Of a DNA stretch of 5,436 nucleotides, positions 5,223-5,436 are shown in pieces. Both the position numbers and the translations under genes were made by a program. Source of the stretch: Actinomycetota bacterium (GTDB lineage Bacteria; Actinomycetota; Actinomycetes; Streptosporangiales; Streptosporangiaceae); the NCBI GenBank assembly GCA_003168295.1, contig PMST01000469.1, positions 3,508-8,943 of the forward strand, in the 5' to 3' direction. The notes under the pieces are model-generated. The model made no database searches and was not told the DNA's origin. It saw only the letters and a program-made list of their open reading frames with translations. Numbering within the stretch: position 1 is the first letter of the stretch; each line of letters starts with the position of its first letter.

Positions 5223-5253
5223 TTTGATACGACCTAAAAAGGTCAAGGTCAAA
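5223..5253 (+). repeat. Nested inverted and direct repeats in the leader of the 5281 gene
   Basis: GACCT (5231-5235) and AGGTC (5240-5244) pair around AAAA. Outside them TTTGA (5223-5227) pairs with TCAAA (5249-5253), giving a longer imperfect stem. On the right, AGGTCA is directly repeated at 5240 and 5246. The element could be a regulator site just downstream of the promoter or an RNA hairpin in the leader. I recognise no known riboswitch. Confidence 0.5.
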
Positions 5254-5280
5254 TTCATCTTTCCGAACGGGCGGTGCTGC

Positions 5281-5436
5281 GTGACCCAAGGACCGGTTTC
5301 CCCAGACCCCGGGCGGGACGACGACCCCGCCCGGCGTGCTGGCGAGCCCGGCGGGTCCCCGTCCGGCGGGTCCGGCGGCGGTTCGCAGTCCGCTCCGGAT
5401 GAGTTCTTTGGCGCGGGCTGGCGGGAGCTTCCGCCT
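5281..5436 (+). CDS. N-terminal fragment of an unidentified protein, truncated by the window edge
   Basis: From GTG 5281 the frame stays open through 52 codons to the last base. The peptide starts VTQGPVSPDPGRDDDPARRA, passes through a Gly/Ser/Pro-rich stretch and ends in DEFFGAGWRELPP. Such disordered, low-complexity N termini are common in actinobacterial membrane and regulatory proteins, but no domain is visible and no function is proposed. The start is supported by the promoter-like island upstream. A good Shine-Dalgarno is lacking (only GGGCGG at 5269-5274). The competing GTG at 5274 reaches a stop within the window. No in-frame ATG or GTG lies between the upstream stop at 5188 and 5281; a TTG at 5224 is in frame but improbable. 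Confidence 0.55.
   Translation, partial: MTQGPVSPDPGRDDDPARRAGEPGGSPSGGSGGGSQSAPDEFFGAGWRELPP

Noticed and set aside
5274..5436. Alternative GTG start at 5274 for the right-edge gene
   Set aside because: This frame meets a TGA within the window (near 5400) and gives an Arg-rich product typical of an out-of-frame reading.

Overview
The window is about 70% or more G+C, with strong G/C bias at third codon positions, GTG starts, very short spacers and stop/start overlaps. This points to a high-GC actinobacterium. I cannot fix the genus from the sequence. All four complete genes are on the + strand and follow one another from 104 to 5071.

Layout: 1-103 holds a four-copy 15-bp tandem repeat at the edge of a truncated upstream gene, followed by a probable leaderless promoter. 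104-1297 is an M19 (renal/membrane dipeptidase type) metallopeptidase. After a 32-bp gap comes 1330-2280, a PgeF/YfiH-type peptidoglycan editing factor with an unusual low-complexity insertion near its C terminus. It overlaps by 4 bp (GTGA) with 2277-3704, a MurL-type UDP-MurNAc-L-Ala-L-Glu epimerase. That gene overlaps by 4 bp (ATGA) with 3701-5071, a MurD2-type UDP-MurNAc-L-Ala--L-Glu ligase. 5072-5280 is intergenic; its second half is an A+T-rich island (67 of 110 bases A/T in 5151-5260) with a sigma-70-like promoter and several inverted repeats. A new, truncated reading frame starts at GTG 5281 and runs off the window.

Biology: pgeF-murL-murD2 form a translationally coupled unit devoted to the first two residues of the peptidoglycan stem peptide. 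In the standard pathway MurI makes D-Glu and MurD attaches it. In the MurD2/MurL route, known from Xanthomonas oryzae and found in some actinobacteria, MurD2 attaches L-Glu and MurL then inverts it on the nucleotide precursor using ATP. PgeF is known in E. coli to remove precursors carrying L-Ser in place of L-Ala at position 1. The cluster therefore combines position-1 proofreading with a non-canonical way of installing D-Glu at position 2. The upstream M19 dipeptidase may act on released L,D-dipeptides, but that is inference.

The most notable points are this coupling, substitutions in the MurD2 glutamate pocket relative to D-Glu-specific MurD, the PP-loop plus Cys-cluster design of MurL, the repeat expansion inside PgeF, paired leaderless-type promoters, and the A+T-rich regulatory island at the right end.
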